Assembly: GCF_030709675.1 (NCBI RefSeq)
Contig: NZ_JAUZQD010000030.1
Coordinates: forward strand, 1 to 50,981
Length of the DNA stretch: 50,981 nt
DNA from: Symbioplanes lichenis
GTDB lineage: Bacteria > Actinomycetota > Actinomycetes > Mycobacteriales > Micromonosporaceae
Reading direction: 5' to 3'
The translations under genes and the position numbers were made by a program. The notes beneath the pieces are model-generated. The model ran no database searches. It was not told where the DNA came from and saw nothing but the letters and a program-made list of their open reading frames with translations. Shown in pieces: positions 41,639 to 50,943 of this stretch; position 1 is the stretch's first letter; every line of letters begins with the position of its first letter.

Positions 41639-44600
41639 ATGCGCCTGCTACGCGACTTATGGGCGACTTCGCCCCGTCGCACCGCCCTGATCGCCCTCCT
41701 CATCGTGCTCGGTGCCGCCGGATCGGCCGCCGCGCTCGGTCTCGCCGGCCCCGTCCTCGTCGACCGGTCCGGGCCGCTGTTCGGCCTGCTCGCCGTCGCG
41801 CTGGTCGCCTCGGTGCTCAGCGATGTGTCGGTGGGCCTGATGGCCGCGCGCCTCACCGCCGACTGGGCCGCCTCGGCCCGCCGCGGCCTGTGCCGGGTCG
41901 CCTTCGGCCAGGACGTCCCCACGCTGGAGAACACCCCGGTCGGCGAGCTGCTCGACCGCATCGACAGCGACGTCTACCAGGTCGGCTCCGAGCTGCGCGG
42001 CAGCGGCGTGCGGCTGGCGCAGTCGCTCGCCGTGGCGGCGCTGTCGATCGTCACGGCCTTCTTCGCGTGGTGGCCCGCGGCGGTCGCCATGGTCGTCGTG
42101 TCGGTGCTGCTCGCGGTGACGATGAACAAGCCGATCCAGCGCATCGGCCCGATCCGCATCGCCGAGGAGGAGGCCTGGTCGGACCTCGCCGCGGTCATGG
42201 AGGAGGGCATCCACGGCCAGGACGACGTGCGGACCAGCCTCGCCGCGCCGTACGTGCGCCGCCTCTACGCCCAGCGCGCTCAAGAGGTGCTGCGCCGGGG
42301 ACGGCGGGTGTGGCGGAACTCGTCGCGCATCACGATGGGCGCCGGCGCTCTCACCCGTACCCTGATCGCGGGGTTGGTCGTCGCGGGCGCGTGGGCCCTG
42401 CTGGCGGGACACATCGACGGCGCCCGGCTGACCGCGGTCTGGCTCCTCGCCCTCGGCTTCGGCGGCACGCTCGAGCACGTGACCCGCATGGTCCCCGAGC
42501 TGCAGAACGCGCTCGGCGCCTGGGGCCGCGTGCAGCTGCTGCGCGACGTGCCGCAGGAGCCCACCGGCGGCCTGGCCCCGGCCGACGGCGACCTCGTCGT
42601 GCGGGACCTGACCTTCCGGTACGGGGAAGCCGGCTCGGACCGCCCGGCGGCGCTGCGCGACATCAACCTGTCGTTCGCGCGCGGCCGCTCGTACGCGCTG
42701 GTGGGCCGGACCGGCTCCGGCAAGTCGACGCTGGCCAAGGTGCTGACCCGGGCGGTCGACGTCCCGGCCGGCACGGTGTTCCTGGGCGGCACCGACGTCA
42801 CCGAGCTCGACATCGAGGGGCTGCGCCGGTGGACGGCGATCGTCCCGCAGCGCACCGAGATCCTCGCCGGCACCCTGGCCGAGAACATCGCCCTCTTCGA
42901 CCCGGAGCTGCTGCCGCACGCCGGCGACGCGCTGGCCGAGCTGGGCCTCACCGCCTGGGTGGACACGCTGCCCGACGGCGTGCACACCCGGCTGGGCGAC
43001 GGCGGCTACGTGCTGTCGGCCGGTCAGGAGCAGCTCGTCGCCTTCGCCCGGATCCTGGTCCGCGACCCCAGGGTGGTGATCCTCGACGAGGCGACCGCCC
43101 GGATGGACCCGGTCACCGAGGCGTGGGTCCAGCGCGCCACCGACCGGCTGCTCGCCGGTCGCATCGGCGTGATCGTGGCGCACCGGCTGTCGTCGGTGCA
43201 GCGCTGCGACGAGGTGATCGTCCTCGCCGACGGCACGGTCCTGGAGGCCGGCCCGATGGCCGAGTCCCGGCGCTTCGCCGAGCTGCTGGCGACCTCGCAC
43301 GCGGTCGCCCCGGCGCGGACCGGCGGCGGCGTGGCCGTGCTGGAACGCTCCGAGGCGGGCGACCTGGAGGCTGGCGAACCCGGTGAACCGGCGCGTACCG
43401 AGCTGGGCAACAACCTCCCGAAGGCCGACCCGCCGCCGCTCCCCCCGGAGCCGGTGGCCCGCACCATGCGCGAGATCTTCCGCCTGACGACCAACGACGC
43501 CCGGTACGGCATCGGCGCGGTCGGCCTGTTCATCGTGCTCGTGGTGCTCGGCCTCGACGGCGCCGTGCTGCCGCTCTTCTGGTCGCACGTGGTCGACGGC
43601 GTGGGCAGCCCGCTGTGGCCGGCCGTCGGCATCGCCTCGGCGCTGCTGATCGCGACCCCGGCGCTCTACTTCACGGGCGCCTGGTTCCCGGAATGGTGGG
43701 TCCGGCAGATGCTGCGGATCAGCCTGCGCCTGACGCACGGGCAGATCGGGCCGCGCCGGATCAGCAAGCACACCCCGGCCGAGGTCGTCGCCCAGGGCGG
43801 CGACACCGAGCGGGTGGTCATGCTGGCCGACAACCTCATCGACAACGCGGTCGCCATCGTCACCATCGTGGTGATGACGGCGGCGTCGCAGTCGATCGTG
43901 CCGGCCCTGTTCTTCGTCGGGACGATGGTGGTGTCCGGCCTGGCCGCGACGCTGTTCGGCCCGCGGCTGGAAAAGGCCGCCCGGCGTACGGTCGCCGCCC
44001 GCGCCGCCTTCGCCACGGCGCTCGTGTCGTCGCTGTCCGCCGCGCGCACGGTGAAGCTGTCCGGTGCCACGAACCCGGTGCTGGAGCATCTCGCCGGTCT
44101 CGACACCACGCGCAGCGAGCTGCAGCGCCGCGAGATCGCCATCCAGGTGTGGGCCCGCTCCACGCCGGCGATCCTCAGCGGTCTGCTGCCGATCGCCGTG
44201 TGGGCGCTCTACCTCAACGGGAGCATGTCGTCGGCGGCGACGCTGATCGCGGTGGCGGTGCTCGGCTCGGCGCGCTGGTTCGCGTGGACCACCGCGTCGC
44301 TGGTGTCCAACTTCCCGTCGGCCCGGGTGTGGACGCGCCGGACGGTGTCCATGACGGGCGTCACCGCGTACTCGTCGTCGGTGCCCGGGGTGGACATCGA
44401 CGCCGGCACCGCGGACGCGCCCCCGCTCGCGCCGCGCGAGCCGCTGCGGCAGCTCCGGCTGGGGGGCTTCAGCGCGGTCCACGAGAACGGCACGGTCGGC
44501 GCCCAGGACATCGACCTGACCGTGGACCGGGGCGAGCTGGTCCTGGTCGTCGGTCCCGTCGGCGCCGGCAAGTCGTCGCTGCTCCGGGCGCTGGCCGGCA

Positions 44601-45127
44601 TCGTGCACCACACCGGCGACCTGCGCTGGAACGAGCGGCCCGTCGACGAGCCGCACACCTTCCTGCGCCCCAACCAGGTCGGCTACGTCGCCCAGCTCCC
44701 CCGCGTGCTCTCCGGCACGATCGCGGACAACATCGAGCTGGGCCACGAGGTCGACACCGCCGACGCCGTCACCACCGCCCAGCTGGAACACGACCTCGCC
44801 GTCGCCGGCGGCGGCCTCCAGCTGGTCATCGGGCACAAGGGCACCCGCCTCTCCGGCGGCCAGCTCCAGCGTCTCGCCCTGGCCCGGGCCCTCGCCCCGC
44901 GCACCGAGCTGCTGGTCGCGGACGACATCTCCTCGGCCCTGGACGTGACCACCGAGCTGTCCCTCTGGGAAGCCCTCCGCTCCCACGGCGTGACGGTGGT
45001 CGGCTCCACCTCCAAACGCGCGGCGCTCGACAAGGCCGACAAGGTGGTCGTCCTCATCGGCGGCCGCGCGGTCGCCCAGGGCCCCTGGCGCCGCCTGGAG
45101 GCCGAGTACGGCCACCTGGCCGGCTGA
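41639..45127 (+). CDS. Single-chain ABC exporter, TMD-NBD-TMD-NBD
   Basis: The 1162-residue product joins two type-IV ABC exporter halves. NBD1 has Walker A GRTGSGKSTL, signature LSAGQEQLVAFA, Walker B VVILDEAT and H-loop VIVAHRLSS. NBD2 has Walker A GPVGAGKSSLL and signature LSGGQLQRLALA, but Walker B ends LLVADDISS (Glu replaced by Asp) and the H-loop His is absent (VVGSTSKRAAL). NBD1 Walker/H residues plus the NBD2 LSGGQ make one competent ATP site; the other is degenerate. Bacteria usually encode such asymmetric exporters as two genes, so fusion is notable. ATG 41639 has GAGGACG upstream. The substrate is unknown; lipid, drug or peptide export are options. Confidence 0.93.
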   Translation: MRLLRDLWATSPRRTALIALLIVLGAAGSAAALGLAGPVLVDRSGPLFGLLAVALVASVLSDVSVGLMAARLTADWAASARRGLCRVAFGQDVPTLENTPVGELLDRIDSDVYQVGSELRGSGVRLAQSLAVAALSIVTAFFAWWPAAVAMVVVSVLLAVTMNKPIQRIGPIRIAEEEAWSDLAAVMEEGIHGQDDVRTSLAAPYVRRLYAQRAQEVLRRGRRVWRNSSRITMGAGALTRTLIAGLVVAGAWALLAGHIDGARLTAVWLLALGFGGTLEHVTRMVPELQNALGAWGRVQLLRDVPQEPTGGLAPADGDLVVRDLTFRYGEAGSDRPAALRDINLSFARGRSYALVGRTGSGKSTLAKVLTRAVDVPAGTVFLGGTDVTELDIEGLRRWTAIVPQRTEILAGTLAENIALFDPELLPHAGDALAELGLTAWVDTLPDGVHTRLGDGGYVLSAGQEQLVAFARILVRDPRVVILDEATARMDPVTEAWVQRATDRLLAGRIGVIVAHRLSSVQRCDEVIVLADGTVLEAGPMAESRRFAELLATSHAVAPARTGGGVAVLERSEAGDLEAGEPGEPARTELGNNLPKADPPPLPPEPVARTMREIFRLTTNDARYGIGAVGLFIVLVVLGLDGAVLPLFWSHVVDGVGSPLWPAVGIASALLIATPALYFTGAWFPEWWVRQMLRISLRLTHGQIGPRRISKHTPAEVVAQGGDTERVVMLADNLIDNAVAIVTIVVMTAASQSIVPALFFVGTMVVSGLAATLFGPRLEKAARRTVAARAAFATALVSSLSAARTVKLSGATNPVLEHLAGLDTTRSELQRREIAIQVWARSTPAILSGLLPIAVWALYLNGSMSSAATLIAVAVLGSARWFAWTTASLVSNFPSARVWTRRTVSMTGVTAYSSSVPGVDIDAGTADAPPLAPREPLRQLRLGGFSAVHENGTVGAQDIDLTVDRGELVLVVGPVGAGKSSLLRALAGIVHHTGDLRWNERPVDEPHTFLRPNQVGYVAQLPRVLSGTIADNIELGHEVDTADAVTTAQLEHDLAVAGGGLQLVIGHKGTRLSGGQLQRLALARALAPRTELLVADDISSALDVTTELSLWEALRSHGVTVVGSTSKRAALDKADKVVVLIGGRAVAQGPWRRLEAEYGHLAG

Positions 45128-45141
45128 CGCGTGTTACCCGG

Positions 45142-45171
45142 AAGCCCCGGCCCCGTCTCGGGCCGGGGCTT
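45142..45171 (+). terminator. Rho-independent-type terminator
   Basis: A 12-bp stem (AAGCCCCGGCCC / GGGCCGGGGCTT) with a 6-base loop begins 15 bases after the exporter stop and is followed by TCCG. It is the strongest hairpin in this part of the window and also faces the end of the convergent protease gene. Confidence 0.85.
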
Positions 45172-45333
45172 TCCGCTGCCGCCCGGCTGATCGGCGGGAC
45201 GCGGCCCGGCGCCTGTTCCGGACCAGGATCGCCGGGCTCCGGCCCGCCCCGGGCGCCAGGCGGTGTCCACCGCGCCCGGCGCCTCGGCGCGCTTCACGAC
45301 GTCGGTGGCGAGCCGCTCGCCGGCCCGCCCGCG

Positions 45334-46233
45334 TCAGTTGAGGCCGGCCTTCGCCTCGAGCTGCTCGACGACCTGGGTGACCGTGCCGGCGGGGATGGCG
45401 AAGCCGAGGCCCACGCTGCCGGTGCTCTGGTCGTCGGCGGTGGCGATGGCGACGTTGATGCCGATGACCTTGCCGTCGACGTCGACCAGGGCGCCGCCGG
45501 AGTTGCCCTCGTTGATCGCGGCGTCGGTCTGGAGGAGGCCGGTGAGCTTCTCGGTGCCGGTGTTCACCTCACGGTCGAAGGCCGACACGATGCCCGAGGT
45601 GACTGTCCCCTCGAGGCCGAGCGGCGAGCCGAAGGCCAGCACGGTGTCCCCGGCGGCCACCGAGTCGTCGGTGCCGAACGTCGCCGGGGTCAGCCCGGTG
45701 ACGCCGGTGGCCTGCACCAGCGCCAGGTCGTGGGTGGTGTCCGTGGCGACGACCTCGGCCGGGACGGTACGCCCGTCGGCGAGCCGGATGCTGGCCGTGC
45801 CACCGGACTCGACCACGTGGTTGTTCGTCAGGACCAGCCCGTCGGCGCTGAGCACGACGCCGGAGCCGAGCGAGGAGGCCGTACGCCCGTCGATCATGAC
45901 CGTGACGACGCTGGGCTGGACCTTCGCGACCACCGCGGCCAGATCGGTGTCCTCGGCCGTCGCGCTCGTGGCGGTCGCCGTCCGCGTGGTCGTGGCGCTC
46001 GCGGCCACGGCCGGGGTGCCCGCGTAGTGCTCGGCCACCACCGCGCCGGTCGCTCCCCCGCCGCCGATCAGGGCGAGCAGCGCCACGCCGCCCGCCAGGC
46101 GCCGGGGCCACCGGCGCGGGTTGCCGTCACCCCGGTGGCTGAGCACGTGCGGCGGCAGCGGGGGCACGGTGGGCGGCACCTCGTAGCCGTGCCGGCCGGA
46201 GTCGGTGTGGGGCCGGGTCAACAGATCCGTCAT
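45334..46233 (-). CDS. Membrane-anchored S1C (HtrA/DegP-like) serine protease without PDZ
   Basis: The 299-residue product has a Pro-rich cytoplasmic leader, one membrane helix (LAGGVALLALIGGGGATGAVV) and a trypsin-like domain. Catalytic His is in VLTNNHVVE, Asp in THDLALVQ and Ser in INEGNSGGALVD. The protein stops after the domain, so the PDZ regulatory module normal in HtrA is missing. It should act outside the membrane on misfolded or specific proteins. ATG 46233 is preceded by GAAGGCAGG. It is divergent from a lipoprotein gene. Confidence 0.92.
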   Translation of the reverse strand: MTDLLTRPHTDSGRHGYEVPPTVPPLPPHVLSHRGDGNPRRWPRRLAGGVALLALIGGGGATGAVVAEHYAGTPAVAASATTTRTATATSATAEDTDLAAVVAKVQPSVVTVMIDGRTASSLGSGVVLSADGLVLTNNHVVESGGTASIRLADGRTVPAEVVATDTTHDLALVQATGVTGLTPATFGTDDSVAAGDTVLAFGSPLGLEGTVTSGIVSAFDREVNTGTEKLTGLLQTDAAINEGNSGGALVDVDGKVIGINVAIATADDQSTGSVGLGFAIPAGTVTQVVEQLEAKAGLN

Positions 46234-46346
46234 GACGCGCCTGCCTTCGTGAAGCGGTGATGACTTCACTGTTGCCCGGCCTCTTGTCAGCCTCCGGTGA
46301 GCACTCTGTGGGTTACCTGTACGCCCCGTGCTCCGTTGACCGTGAC

Positions 46347-46886
46347 ATGACAAAGCGGTGGCTCGTCGCGACGGCCCTGATCACGACCCTCGCGGGTTGC
46401 GCGGAACCGGCTCCCTCCCCCATGTCCGCCGGAGCCCCCGTCACCGCCGGCCCGCAGACCGGAGCACCCGGATCAGCCGACGCACAGGCCGGAGCCCCCG
46501 CGGCAGGCGAGCCGGCAGCACCCGGCTCGGCGGCGGGCGACCCGGCCGGCGGGGCGCCCGCTTTGGAGAGCACCGGCGACCTGGACGCCCGGCCCGGCAA
46601 GCACGCGCAGCAGGCCCGGGCGGCCGCGGCAGGCACGCCGGCGTTCGTCGCGGCCGTCCAGCGCGAGTTCCCGGCGCTCGCCGTGGACCGTCGCGACGAC
46701 GAGCTCGCCGCGCTCGCTGACCAGACCTGCGCGGACCTGACCGCCGGCCGCGACAGCGCCACCGTGCTCGCCCAGGTCCGCACGCTCGACCCCGGGGCCG
46801 TCGACGACCGGACCGCCCGCCGCCTCGTCCACCTGGCCGTCGACACCGTCTGCCCCGATCAGGACCGCCGCATCGACGAGTTCTGA
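46347..46886 (+). CDS. Lipoprotein with DUF732-like domain
   Basis: The 179-residue product has lipobox LAGC with Cys18 (MTKRWLVATALITTLAGC). A low-complexity Ala/Gly/Pro stalk with repeated GAP units follows, then a helical domain FVAAVQREFPALAVDRRDDELAALADQTCADL...VDTVCPDQ. The two-Cys helical pattern resembles DUF732, common in actinobacterial secreted proteins. ATG 46347 is preferred because it places the signal peptide at the N-terminus. Its stop lies 6 bases from that of the convergent kinase gene. Confidence 0.75.
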   Translation: MTKRWLVATALITTLAGCAEPAPSPMSAGAPVTAGPQTGAPGSADAQAGAPAAGEPAAPGSAAGDPAGGAPALESTGDLDARPGKHAQQARAAAAGTPAFVAAVQREFPALAVDRRDDELAALADQTCADLTAGRDSATVLAQVRTLDPGAVDDRTARRLVHLAVDTVCPDQDRRIDEF

Positions 46887-46892
46887 CGCCCC

Positions 46893-48923
46893 TCAGTAGG
46901 ACACGTCGAGCTTGGCCACCGCCGTCACTGCGCCGTTGCGGATCGTCACGAGCACGGGTGTCGGCGAGGGGCCGCCGTACGACGTGTTGAACTCGTCCGG
47001 GCTCACCTCGCAGGTGCCCGCCAGCGTCGCGAGGTCGACCGGCGGGCACTTCCGGCCTTCGCTGTCGACGGCGAAGAGCTCCGGCTTCGCCACGACGGGA
47101 AGATTCACCCGAACCGCACTGCGCACCGGTACGAAGTCAGCCGCGCACTTGGGCGACGACGCGTCCACCCCGAAGCGGCGGCAGTAGTCCGCCCCGGTCG
47201 GATAGTCCGCCGCCTCGACGAGAGCCATCCCCGCCGGGTTGGTGAACATCCACAGTCCGGCGGTGAACTGCGCGTCACCGCTCGCGTAGGCCGGGACGGC
47301 GGGCGTCGCGGGATCCGTGCCCGAGCGCAGTTGCGCATCGGTGAAGGTCACGTCGGCCCGGCCGTCCCCCTCGGCCACCGCCCCCAGAATGACGCGCCCG
47401 CTGATCAGGGCGGTCTCGGTGAGCAGGCCCCGGACGACCTCGGCGCCGTCGACGGACACCCTGGCCTCCTGGTCGTCCGCGACGAGCACGACGCGATGCG
47501 TGGCGCCGGTGCCGGAGGCGTGGTCCGCCGTCGCGATCGGCACTTCACCCTCGTCCGTCGTGTCGGCGATCAGGCTCACCTGGTCGGGGCACACGGCGAC
47601 CCGGTACCCGTTGACGCTGGTGACGTCGTCGTTGCTCTTCGCCCGGAACCAGATCGCGGCACATGACCCCGAAGTGCTCAGCCGCACCGTGACGGCGACG
47701 TTCTGGCTCGCGGGGAACACGTCGTCCGGCGTCGGGCCGCACCGCACCACCTCGCTCGTCCGCACGCGGTAGCCGTCACGGTAGGTGCACGTACCGTTGT
47801 CGTCGTCCCACTTCTGGAAGTCGGCGTCGCGCCGCAACGAGTCGAAGATCGCCGGCCCGGCGACCACGGGCGAGCTCGCCGTGGCCTGGGGACCGCTCGC
47901 CGCGGACCCGGCCGGATCATCCCGGTTGAGCAGGCCCACGGCGGCGCCCACGACGGCAGCCGTGGTGACCGCGGCCGCCGTGACGGCGAGGATGCGCCGC
48001 CCCCGGCTCGTACGCCTGGTCTGACCGCCCGTGCTGTAACGGCCGGAGTGCTGGGCCGCTTCCGCCTCGCGCCGCAGCTCGACGGGCAGCGGCGGCGCGC
48101 TCGGCGCCCCGGAGACCAGCAGCCGGTCGAGCAGCTCGGGTGCCGTGGGCCGGTTCGCCGGGTCCTTCTCCAGCGCCGCGACGACCAGATCCGTCAGGTA
48201 CGGCGGCAGGTCCCGCACCCGCGGCGGCTGGGTGAGGATCCGGGCCGCGGTGACGGCCGGGCTGTCGCCGCCGAAGGGACTGCACCCGGTTCCCGCGTAC
48301 ACGACGACCGCACCCCACGCGAACACGTCCACCGCCGGCGTGAGCAGCCGATCGGTCTCGGGATCGAGCCGCTCCGGCGCCATGTACGCCAGCGTGCCGA
48401 CCACCTCCTCCGCCCGCGTGTGGAAGCTCGTCGTCTCCAGCGGGCGGGCGATGCCGAAGTCGATGACCTTCGGCGTGCCCAGGGCGAACAGCACGTTCCC
48501 GGGCTTGAGATCCCGGTGGATGACGCCCGCCCCGTGGATCGCGGCGAGCGCGGCGGCCACCCCGACCGCGACCCCGTGCAGGCTGCCCCCGGCCAGCGGC
48601 CCGTCGCGGCCGACGACCTGGCTCAGGCTGGGCCCGTCCACGTACTCGACGACCAGGTACGGCGTCGCGTGCTCCGGATCGGCGTCCAGCACCTCGGCCG
48701 TGCAGAACGGCGGCACCTGCCGGGCCCGGGTCACCTCGCTCCGGAACCGGGCGCGGTACTGCTCGTCGTGCGCGTACTCGGGCCGGATGACCTTGACCGC
48801 CACCCGCCGCCCGCCGGGCGCCTCGGCCAGGAACACCGACCCCATCCCGCCCTGCCCGAGCCGGGCCAGAATCCGGTACGGGCCGATGTCGCGCGGATCC
48901 GCCGGTCGCAAGGGTTCAGACAC
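46893..48923 (-). CDS. Receptor-type Ser/Thr protein kinase
   Basis: The 676-residue product has a cytoplasmic kinase domain (residues ~14-270): LGQGGMGSVFLAEA, VAVKVI, VIHRDLKPGNVLF, VIDFGIA and GTLAYMAPE, all intact. A juxtamembrane segment, one membrane helix near residues 312-335 (ILAVTAAAVTTAAVVGAAVGLL) and an external part of about 330 residues follow. The external part has paired cysteines (NGTCTYRDGY...VRCGPTP, GSCAAIWF, VAVCPDQ) and a jelly-roll-like ligand-binding look (VSVDGAEVVRG...GRVILGAVAEG). It lacks PASTA repeats. GTG 48923 is the start. It is divergent from the DUF1152 gene across 58 bases. Confidence 0.92.
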   Translation of the reverse strand: MSEPLRPADPRDIGPYRILARLGQGGMGSVFLAEAPGGRRVAVKVIRPEYAHDEQYRARFRSEVTRARQVPPFCTAEVLDADPEHATPYLVVEYVDGPSLSQVVGRDGPLAGGSLHGVAVGVAAALAAIHGAGVIHRDLKPGNVLFALGTPKVIDFGIARPLETTSFHTRAEEVVGTLAYMAPERLDPETDRLLTPAVDVFAWGAVVVYAGTGCSPFGGDSPAVTAARILTQPPRVRDLPPYLTDLVVAALEKDPANRPTAPELLDRLLVSGAPSAPPLPVELRREAEAAQHSGRYSTGGQTRRTSRGRRILAVTAAAVTTAAVVGAAVGLLNRDDPAGSAASGPQATASSPVVAGPAIFDSLRRDADFQKWDDDNGTCTYRDGYRVRTSEVVRCGPTPDDVFPASQNVAVTVRLSTSGSCAAIWFRAKSNDDVTSVNGYRVAVCPDQVSLIADTTDEGEVPIATADHASGTGATHRVVLVADDQEARVSVDGAEVVRGLLTETALISGRVILGAVAEGDGRADVTFTDAQLRSGTDPATPAVPAYASGDAQFTAGLWMFTNPAGMALVEAADYPTGADYCRRFGVDASSPKCAADFVPVRSAVRVNLPVVAKPELFAVDSEGRKCPPVDLATLAGTCEVSPDEFNTSYGGPSPTPVLVTIRNGAVTAVAKLDVSY

Positions 48924-48981
48924 GGGATCACAACGTACCCGCCGCCCCCCGCAACCCGGAAGCGTGCTCGATCATGGTGCG

Positions 48982-49941
48982 GTGAATCCCTCCCTCGCCG
49001 TCCCGCCCCTGTTCGCCGCGCTCGCCGGCGCCCGCAGCATCCTCATCGCCGGCGCGGGCGGCGGCTTCGACGTGTACGCGGGCCTGCCGCTGGCCTTCGC
49101 CCTGCAGCGCACCGGAGCACAGGTCCACCTGGCGAACCTGTCCTTCTCCGAGCTCGTCCTGCTCGACCGGACCGACTGGGTCGCCGAGAACGTCGCGGCG
49201 GTGACTCCCGGCTCGGCGAGCACCGACTGGTACTTCCCCGAGCGCACCCTCGCCCGCTGGCTCGCGACCCAAGACCTTCCTTCGACGGTGTACGCCTTCC
49301 CGCCGCTCGGCGTCGACCGGCTGCGCGCCGCGTACCAGCACCTCGTGACGAGCCTCGACGTGGACGCGATCGTGCTCGTCGACGGCGGCACCGACATCCT
49401 CCTGCGGGGCGACGAGAGCAACCTCGGCACCCCCGTCGAGGACATCACCAGCCTCGGCGCCGTGGCCGCCCTCGACGTACCGGTGAAGCTGGTGACCTGC
49501 CTCGGTTTCGGCATCGACGCCCACGACGGCGTCACCAGCGTCGAAGTCCTGGAGAACCTGGCCGCCCTGGACCGCGAAGGCGGCTACCTGGGTGTGCTCT
49601 CCATCCCCGGTACGAGCCGCGAGGCCGAGCTCTACCGCGACGCCGTCGCCCACGCCCAGGCCGCCACCCCCGACCGCCCCAGCATCGTCCACGGCCAGAT
49701 CGCCGCCGCCACCCGAGGCGACTTCGGCGACGTCCAGTTCACCCGCCGCACCACCGGCAGCAGCCTCTTCGTGAACCCCCTCATGGCCATGTACTTCACC
49801 GTCGACGCCGCCAAGCTGGCCGCCCGTTGCCTCTACCTGGACCGCCTCGAGAACACCTGGGGCCGCCGCCAGGTGACCAGCCGCATCACCGCCTTCCGCG
49901 AGGAGATCTCCCCCCGCATCCCCCGCGCCTACCCCCACTGA
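48982..49941 (+). CDS. DUF1152 family protein
   Basis: The 319-residue product contains ILIAGAGGGFDVYAGLPLAFAL, a Rossmann-like nucleotide-binding start, plus LVDGGTDILLRGDESNLGTPVEDITSL and VLSIPGTSREAELYRDAV. These are features I associate with DUF1152, whose activity is not known to me. It ends FREEISPRIPRAYPH. GTG 48982 or an in-frame GTG at 48964 is the start. It is a complete cytoplasmic protein. Confidence 0.85.
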   Translation: MNPSLAVPPLFAALAGARSILIAGAGGGFDVYAGLPLAFALQRTGAQVHLANLSFSELVLLDRTDWVAENVAAVTPGSASTDWYFPERTLARWLATQDLPSTVYAFPPLGVDRLRAAYQHLVTSLDVDAIVLVDGGTDILLRGDESNLGTPVEDITSLGAVAALDVPVKLVTCLGFGIDAHDGVTSVEVLENLAALDREGGYLGVLSIPGTSREAELYRDAVAHAQAATPDRPSIVHGQIAAATRGDFGDVQFTRRTTGSSLFVNPLMAMYFTVDAAKLAARCLYLDRLENTWGRRQVTSRITAFREEISPRIPRAYPH

Positions 49942-49968
49942 GCGTCCCGCCCAGTCCCGTCCGGCCGA

Positions 49969-50119
49969 GGTCCCTGGCTGCTCCATCCAGCTGTGGCCCC
50001 GGCTGCGTTGTCTGCCTGTGGCCCCTGGCTGCTCTGTCCAGCTGTGGCCCCCAGCTGCCCTGTCCAGCCGTGGTCCCCGGCTGCGTTGTCTGCCCGTGGC
50101 CCCCGGCTGCTTCGTGCGG
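49969..50119. repeat. 26-bp imperfect tandem repeat, about six copies
   Basis: Units such as TGGCCCCTGGCTGCTCTGTC followed by CAGCTG repeat with 25-26 base spacing between the DUF1152 and HNH-like genes. They vary in the ccatcc/gttgtc segment. Weak GC-rich hairpins are possible, but no ORF is convincing across them. Confidence 0.8.
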
Positions 50120-50170
50120 ACGAGGTCCCTGCCGCCTGGCGCGGATGAGCTCTCCGGCTATTTTGTCCGG

Positions 50171-50611
50171 ATGAGCACCCTCCAGGACGTCGCCGAGCGC
50201 GACGGCTGGCGCTGCTGGGTCTGCGACGAGCCGGTCGACCCCGCCATGCCGGTCAATGACCCCCGCGGCCCCAGCGTCGACAGCCGCACCGCCGACCGCA
50301 AGTCCAAACTCCCCGAGCGCCTCGCCCACCGCGCCTGCAATACCCGCAAGGGCGCCGTCAAAGTGGTCATCCCGTGGCCCGACCGCCTCAACGTCCTCGA
50401 ACCGGCCCCTTTGATCACCGTCGCCGACCGCCTCGACCGCAAGGGCGGCCGCGAACTGGTAGCCCGCTGCCCCGCCCGCAAGGACGCCCAAGAGGCAGCA
50501 GACTGGCTCGTCGACCGCTTCTCCCGCCTGACCCCCAACCTCCCCCTCACCGCCACAGTCGACACCGGCGGCGGCCAGTACCTCGTCACCCTCTCCACCA
50601 CCCGCCGCTGA
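50171..50611 (+). CDS. HNH-nuclease-like small protein
   Basis: The 146-residue product contains DGWRCWVCDEPVD and LPERLAHRACNTRKGAVK, the C-x2-C knuckle plus A-H-x-x-C-N-x-x-K-G end of the HNH/McrA-like fold. The C-terminal half (ARKDAQEAADWLVDRFSRL...GGGQYLVTL) is a separate alpha/beta piece. The usual first catalytic His/Asp strand is poorly conserved, so nuclease activity is uncertain. ATG 50171 is the first start after the repeat array. Confidence 0.7.
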   Translation: MSTLQDVAERDGWRCWVCDEPVDPAMPVNDPRGPSVDSRTADRKSKLPERLAHRACNTRKGAVKVVIPWPDRLNVLEPAPLITVADRLDRKGGRELVARCPARKDAQEAADWLVDRFSRLTPNLPLTATVDTGGGQYLVTLSTTRR

Positions 50612-50943
50612 CCAGCCCCGCCCCGCCGAGGCCCGCCAGCCCACGAACACGTGGAGCAACGACGCCGGCCCAAACGGCGGCAACGCGGCCCACAGACGGC
50701 CAACGCCGGCCAGCCGCGCCCCAAGCGAGAAGCGGCGGACGACGGACGGCAAGCTCGCGGGCGCGGGGTAAGCACGGGCACGAGCCGAGCACCGGCACGA
50801 GGCGCCACGGCGAAGGCGGCGAATACGAAGCGGCCGGCGGCGCGCGCAGGGCAGCGAACGCGTGGCTATGAACGGCCGGCACGGACATCGGGCGCGGGGC
50901 AGTGAGTAGCCGGCGTGGACAACGGCAATCGCGACAACCAGCC
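50612..50943. other. Low-complexity GC-rich end region, no gene supported
   Basis: Open frames exist on both strands, but all are Arg/Pro/Ala/Gly-rich and lack recognisable domains or good ribosome binding sites. I see no gene here that I can support. Confidence 0.5.

Noticed and set aside
50651..50905. Arg-rich small ORF near the right edge
   Set aside because: Low complexity, no ribosome binding site and no recognisable motif.
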